DNA of 64,000 bases from an uncultured Gilliamella sp. (GTDB taxonomy: Bacteria > Pseudomonadota > Gammaproteobacteria > Enterobacterales > Orbaceae): NCBI GenBank assembly GCA_946482005.1, contig CAMLPV010000003.1, positions 121,828 through 185,827 on the forward strand. The letters run 5' to 3'. The position numbers were made by a program, and so were the translations under genes. A model generated the notes under the pieces. That model had not been told where the DNA came from. It saw only the letters and a list, made by a program, of their open reading frames with translations, and did no database searches. This document shows, in pieces, positions 60,167 through 64,000 of this stretch (the first letter of the stretch is position 1; each line of letters opens with the position of its first letter).

Positions 60167-61171
60167 ATGAGCGTACAAATAGAAAACGTTGTTTTACATA
60201 AATTAATAAGAAAAAGCGATACCGATATCGAATTACAACTTCGTGACTCACTACTCAGCAATGAACAGTCGGTAGCCAACTTAATTGAAGATATTAATCG
60301 CATTTATAACAACAAAAGCAAAGCTTACGGATTATTTAATAGTGAGAGCCTTTTTGAACAATCATTAAAAGAGTTACGGGTAGGTAATCAAGATTTTCTT
60401 AATTTTAGTCAAGAATCAACCAAACAGCTGCGTAATGAATTAGCCAAATATCCATTTGCTGAAGGTGGTACAGTTATCTTTTGCCATTACCGATATTTGG
60501 CTGTTGAATATCTTATTATTGCCGTGTTAAATAGTTGTTTAAGTATGTTAGTCAATGAACAACTCAACATATCAGAAACCCAATATTTGGATATTGATCA
60601 TGCGGATATCATTGCACGTATAGATATCACTGAGTGGCAAACGGCTCCAGACTCAAAACGCTATTTGACCTTCTTAAAAGGTCGAGTAGGACGAAAAGTA
60701 TCCGATTTCTTTATGGATTACTTAGGGGCGAGTGAAGGGCTAGATGCCAAAGCACAAAACAAAACCTTAGTTAAGGCGGTGGATGACTATTGCCAAGAGA
60801 TGCAATTTGACAAGCAGGATAAAACTACTGCTCGTGAAAATGTTTATAATTATTGCCAAGCTCAGTTGCAAGCGGGTGAAGAGATTGAATTGAAAAATCT
60901 TGCCAACGAACTGCCAACTACTGCCGACAATAATTTTATGGAATTTGTCAAAAATAGTGAATATGATCTAGAAGACTCTTTCCCTGTCGACCGTAGTTCA
61001 CTACGTCAACTCAAAAAATTCTCGGGTAGCGGTGGGGGATTAACCTTAAGCTTTGATTCCGATCTATTAGGTGAACGTATCAAATGGGATCCGCAAACTG
61101 ACTCACTAGTGATTAAAGGTGTACCACCTAATTTGCGTGATCAACTTCAACGAAACAGTGGCTCAAACTAG
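60167..61171 (+). CDS. yejK: Nucleoid-associated protein YejK (NdpA)
   Basis: 334-residue nucleoid-associated protein of the YejK family. It starts [18 protein letters not shown] and carries YAFGLFN-like [47 protein letters not shown] and a C-terminal [20 protein letters not shown]. It is abundant and DNA-bound in E. coli; its role is not settled. A small AGCACT/AGTGCT hairpin lies 50 bases upstream (60103-60119). Confidence 0.95.
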   Translation: MSVQIENVVLHKLIRKSDTDIELQLRDSLLSNEQSVANLIEDINRIYNNKSKAYGLFNSESLFEQSLKELRVGNQDFLNFSQESTKQLRNELAKYPFAEGGTVIFCHYRYLAVEYLIIAVLNSCLSMLVNEQLNISETQYLDIDHADIIARIDITEWQTAPDSKRYLTFLKGRVGRKVSDFFMDYLGASEGLDAKAQNKTLVKAVDDYCQEMQFDKQDKTTARENVYNYCQAQLQAGEEIELKNLANELPTTADNNFMEFVKNSEYDLEDSFPVDRSSLRQLKKFSGSGGGLTLSFDSDLLGERIKWDPQTDSLVIKGVPPNLRDQLQRNSGSN

Positions 61172-61180
61172 GAAAAGACT

Positions 61181-62023
61181 ATGAAATATATTGGCGCACA
61201 TGTGAGTGCTGCTGGCGGTGTCGATAATGCTCCTATTAATGCTTATCAAATTGGTGCAACCGCTTTTGCTTTATTCACCAAAAATCAACGACAATGGCAT
61301 GCAAAACCGCTTGAAACAGCAGTGATTGATAGTTTCAAAAAACGTTGTGAACGCTATGGATTTACTAGTAAACAAATCCTACCGCATGATAGTTATCTTA
61401 TTAACTTAGGTAGCCCTGATAGTGAACAACTTGAAAAATCACGCACCGCGTTTCTGGACGAAATGCAACGTTGTGAACAATTAGGCTTAACCTTGCTAAA
61501 CTTTCATCCTGGTAGTCATCTACAAAAAATATCGGTTGATGATTGTTTAGCGCGTATTGCCGAATCGATAAATATCACGCTAGATAAAACCAAAAGTGTC
61601 GTCGCTGTGATAGAAAACACAGCAGGACAAGGATCTAACCTAGGTTATAAATTTGAACATCTGGCACAAATCATCGACAAAGTAGAGGATAAAAGCCGTG
61701 TTGGTGTCTGTATTGATACTTGTCATGCCTTTGCTGCAGGTTATGACTTACGCAGCGAAAAAGCCTGCAAAGAGACCTTTGATGAATTTGAAAAAATTGT
61801 CGGTTTTAAATATTTACGAGGTATGCATTTAAACGATGCTAAAAGTGAACTTGCCAGTCATGTTGACCGTCATGACAGTTTAGGCAAAGGCACCATTGGT
61901 GAAGCTGCATTTAAATTTATTATGCAAGACTCACGAATTGATGAAATTCCACTTATTCTTGAAACTATTAACCCAGATATTTGGGCGCAAGAGATAGTAT
62001 GGTTAAAACAACTGGAAAAATAA
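61181..62023 (+). CDS. nfo: Endonuclease IV
   Basis: Zinc-dependent AP endonuclease of base-excision repair. It has a TIM barrel with [63 protein letters not shown] and [14 protein letters not shown]; the metal-binding residues of these motifs are intact. At 280 residues it matches the E. coli enzyme. It lies nine bases after yejK and four before the secreted hypothetical. Confidence 0.97.
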   Translation: MKYIGAHVSAAGGVDNAPINAYQIGATAFALFTKNQRQWHAKPLETAVIDSFKKRCERYGFTSKQILPHDSYLINLGSPDSEQLEKSRTAFLDEMQRCEQLGLTLLNFHPGSHLQKISVDDCLARIAESINITLDKTKSVVAVIENTAGQGSNLGYKFEHLAQIIDKVEDKSRVGVCIDTCHAFAAGYDLRSEKACKETFDEFEKIVGFKYLRGMHLNDAKSELASHVDRHDSLGKGTIGEAAFKFIMQDSRIDEIPLILETINPDIWAQEIVWLKQLEK

Positions 62024-62027
62024 TCAA

Positions 62028-62924
62028 ATGCGAATCAAAAAAATAGTAGCGATATGTTTATTTTTCTTATTAAGTTGTAGCTTTTATGCAATTGGTAATA
62101 CACAAGAAACATTAGATATATTTAATCTTTTTCCTCTAGAACATATGGGGAAGAAATTTTATTTTACATCCGTATCGGAAAACATTACTTTTAATTCTTA
62201 TGACGAAAATGGTAAAAGAAAAACTAATATTTTTGAACCAGACCCAACTGATAATTACCAAAAAGAGCAATATCTATTAACTAAAAAATATCGACAACGG
62301 TTTTTGGCTGCAAGTAAAATATCAGAAACAGACACCTTATTCGTATATGATTATGTTCATAATCAATTGTATAGTTTTCCCATTAACAAATTAGCGGCAT
62401 TTGCAATAAAAGATGATTATTCAGGTGGAATAGATGAGACTGAATATAATTTTGGCTTTGCAATAACCGCTAACCAATTTCCACCAGATTTCGATCCTTA
62501 TAAAACTGCGTTTGTTTATATTGGCAAAACCAATCCCTTTGCTCAACAACAACTTACTTTATTAAATTGGCAAGAAAGTAATGATGAAACTTATGACTAT
62601 TTAGCTCAAGCTTATGGATTAAATTATTACCTAACAGAATGTGTGGCACCATTTGATTATCCTGTTTGTGGCAGATTGGTAGTAAAGAATAAAACCAACA
62701 ACATTTTATTTGACTATGATTATCAAAATGGGGATGTACATCTACCCCCTTTAAATGGCAAAAATAAAGATCATGAATATAAGATACAATGGTCAGGAAA
62801 ACTCTTTAAAAATAAACCGTTAGTCGTAATTGGCTTTGTAGATGTGGTTTTTGGCTGTCCAACAATAGACTTTATTGAACCATCTTATAAAAGTATCACG
62901 ATAAAATGTGATAATCGCCATTAA
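62028..62924 (+). CDS. Secreted hypothetical protein, paralogue array member 1
   Basis: 298 residues with an N-terminal signal (MRIKKIVAICLFFLLSCSF then YAIGN). It could be lipidated at the LLSC cysteine or cleaved after YA. The mature part has no family that I recognise. Its motifs recur in the next gene: KKYRQRFLAASKISETDTLF, YSFPINKLAAFAIK, AFVYIGKTNPFAQQQLTLLN, YLAQAYGLNYYL and GKLFKNKPLVVIGF. Conserved cysteines near the C terminus (CGRL, GCPTIDF, KCDN) may form disulfides. It is four bases after nfo, probably cotranscribed. Confidence 0.75.
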   Translation: MRIKKIVAICLFFLLSCSFYAIGNTQETLDIFNLFPLEHMGKKFYFTSVSENITFNSYDENGKRKTNIFEPDPTDNYQKEQYLLTKKYRQRFLAASKISETDTLFVYDYVHNQLYSFPINKLAAFAIKDDYSGGIDETEYNFGFAITANQFPPDFDPYKTAFVYIGKTNPFAQQQLTLLNWQESNDETYDYLAQAYGLNYYLTECVAPFDYPVCGRLVVKNKTNNILFDYDYQNGDVHLPPLNGKNKDHEYKIQWSGKLFKNKPLVVIGFVDVVFGCPTIDFIEPSYKSITIKCDNRH

Positions 62925-62994
62925 ATTAATTATTAAAAAATGATTGATATAATGAGTTAAGTTACTGAACACAAGCAATATGCAGTGGATGAGA

Positions 62995-63918
62995 ATGAAA
63001 ATAGTAAAAATAGTACCAGTTTGTTTAATGCTCATATTAAGTTATAGCGTTTATGCAATTGGCAATACACAAGAGCGATTAGCGATATTTGAACTTAATC
63101 TTGTTGATGATAGCGAGCCAAAATTCTATTTTGTATCGGTACTCCAAGGCAGCCATATTGTTATTTATGATAAAGATGGCAATAAAAAGCAATCTATTCA
63201 ACCAATATTTCCTGATATAGAGGATGGTTATAAAAAGGATAAATATCAATTACCTCAAAAATATCGACAAAGTTTTTTGACTGCCAGTGGCATATCCGAA
63301 ACGGATAACTTATTCGTATATAATTATGAATATAATAAATTGTATAGTTTTCCCATTAGTAAATTAGAGGTATTTGCAATAAAGAGCGACTGTTTACCTA
63401 CTGATGAAACAAATTATCAATTTGGATTTGCATTAGCGTTGAATCAACTACCTCAAGATTACGATCCTAATGATACAACGTTTGTTTATATTGGAAAGGA
63501 AAGTCCTTTTGCTCAAGAGCGACTAACTTTATTAAACTGGCAAAAAATTAGCGACAAAGAGTATAATTATTTAGCTCAAGCTTATGGATTACATTACTAT
63601 TTAAGGCAATATCCTTCTCACCGCGATGATTATCCTAAATGTGGGAGACTAATGATTATGAATGAGAAGAATAAAATCTTACGTGATGATAACTATGTTA
63701 CGAGTTCGTCATATGACGGTCTACCTTTAAATGGCAAAGATAACGCTCATGAATACCAAAAGCAATGGACGGGAAAATTATTTAAAAATAAACCATTAGT
63801 CGTGTTTGGGTTTTTCTCAAAGGCGTGGAAAGGGTGCCCAGTAATAGACTTTATTGATTCATCTTTTTCTCGTCATGGCATAAATCTACACTGCGATCGT
63901 CTTTATATGTGTAAATGA
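62995..63918 (+). CDS. Secreted hypothetical protein, paralogue array member 2
   Basis: 307-residue paralogue of the gene at 62028, sharing QKYRQSFLTASGISETDNLF, YSFPISKLEVFAIK, FVYIGKESPFAQERLTLLN, YLAQAYGLHYYL, CGRLMIMN and GKLFKNKPLVVFGF. The signal sequence ends SYSVYA with no lipobox cysteine, so this member is probably a soluble periplasmic protein. The frame is open from 62980; the ATG at 62995 matches the start of member 1 (MKIVKIVPVCL). No function can be assigned. Confidence 0.75.
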   Translation: MKIVKIVPVCLMLILSYSVYAIGNTQERLAIFELNLVDDSEPKFYFVSVLQGSHIVIYDKDGNKKQSIQPIFPDIEDGYKKDKYQLPQKYRQSFLTASGISETDNLFVYNYEYNKLYSFPISKLEVFAIKSDCLPTDETNYQFGFALALNQLPQDYDPNDTTFVYIGKESPFAQERLTLLNWQKISDKEYNYLAQAYGLHYYLRQYPSHRDDYPKCGRLMIMNEKNKILRDDNYVTSSSYDGLPLNGKDNAHEYQKQWTGKLFKNKPLVVFGFFSKAWKGCPVIDFIDSSFSRHGINLHCDRLYMCK

Positions 63919-63971
63919 TATGCCCTACAGGGCCAGATATTGATAAATTAATACATAGGGAAGTGAATAAA

Positions 63972-64000
63972 ATGCCAATAAAGAAAATAATACCGATATG
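63972..64000 (+). CDS. Start of a third paralogue of the secreted family (cut by window end)
   Basis: ATG followed by codons for PIKKIIPI, mirroring the signal-peptide starts of the two preceding genes (MRIKKIVAI and MKIVKIVPV). Only nine full codons are visible, so this rests on that similarity and on the position. Confidence 0.55.

Overview
The window is an AT-rich chromosomal segment of a gammaproteobacterium. Many proteins closely resemble Escherichia coli orthologues (AceE/AceF/Lpd, PrfA-PrmC-KdsA, RraB, RNase AM, YciO, RluB, ArgS, EptC, DinB, PyrE-Rph-YicC, YejK, Nfo). Base composition is much lower in GC than E. coli, and sugar phosphotransferase (PTS) genes are dense. Together with the tandem hypothetical lipoproteins and a surface protein with a lectin-like C terminus, this suggests a host-associated fermenter of the Orbaceae (Gilliamella-like gut symbionts). 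The family assignment is inference; only gammaproteobacterial, enteric-like content is directly supported. No tRNA, rRNA, CRISPR array, intact insertion sequence or prophage was seen.

Layout. 1-4.8 kb: end of the pyruvate dehydrogenase operon (aceE-aceF-lpd). 4.9-9.5 kb: a small orphan gene, then a CRP-linked beta-glucoside unit (PTS IIC, GH1 phospho-glycosidase, PTS IIB) with a FadR-type GntR regulator. 9.7-14 kb: a mannose-family PTS (IIA-IIB-IIC-IID) divergent from a deoC-type aldolase and followed by a HutC-type GntR regulator; a shared palindrome marks three promoters. 14-16.6 kb: manA and an outer-membrane porin. 17-19.8 kb: prfA-prmC-kdsA. 20.2-24.3 kb: chitoporin and GH20 chitobiase. 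24.4-28 kb: rraB, rnm, yciO, a DUF3592 protein, rluB. 28.3-33.7 kb: four tandem paralogous lipoproteins, the last a pseudogene. 33.8-40.9 kb: an amidohydrolase with a possible attenuator, a small monooxygenase-fold protein, argS, and thiBPQ behind a TPP riboswitch. 41.4-46.4 kb: a putative adhesin, eptC, dinB. 46.5-50.7 kb: a beta-glucoside PTS operon with a divergent GntR regulator. 50.8-56.4 kb: a SIMPL-like protein, pyrE-rph, yicC, a DMT transporter, a zinc-ribbon membrane protein. 56.5-57.2 kb: decayed MATE and DMT gene fragments. 57.5-64 kb: a Sel1-repeat protein, a MATE transporter, yejK, nfo, and a tandem family of secreted hypothetical proteins running off the window end.

How it works together. 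The metabolic theme is PTS-dependent use of beta-glucosides, an unidentified mannose-family substrate, mannose and chito-oligosaccharides. Recognisable CRP boxes lie upstream of most of these units, and phosphorylated products feed into glycolysis and the pyruvate dehydrogenase complex. The accessory parts are the tandem lipoproteins, the adhesin, the gene graveyard and the terminal paralogue array. I did not find a complete, clearly new defence or mobile system. The best leads are the lipoprotein array and its nonsense-riddled fourth copy, the leader terminator of the amidohydrolase, and the shared GntR operator set.
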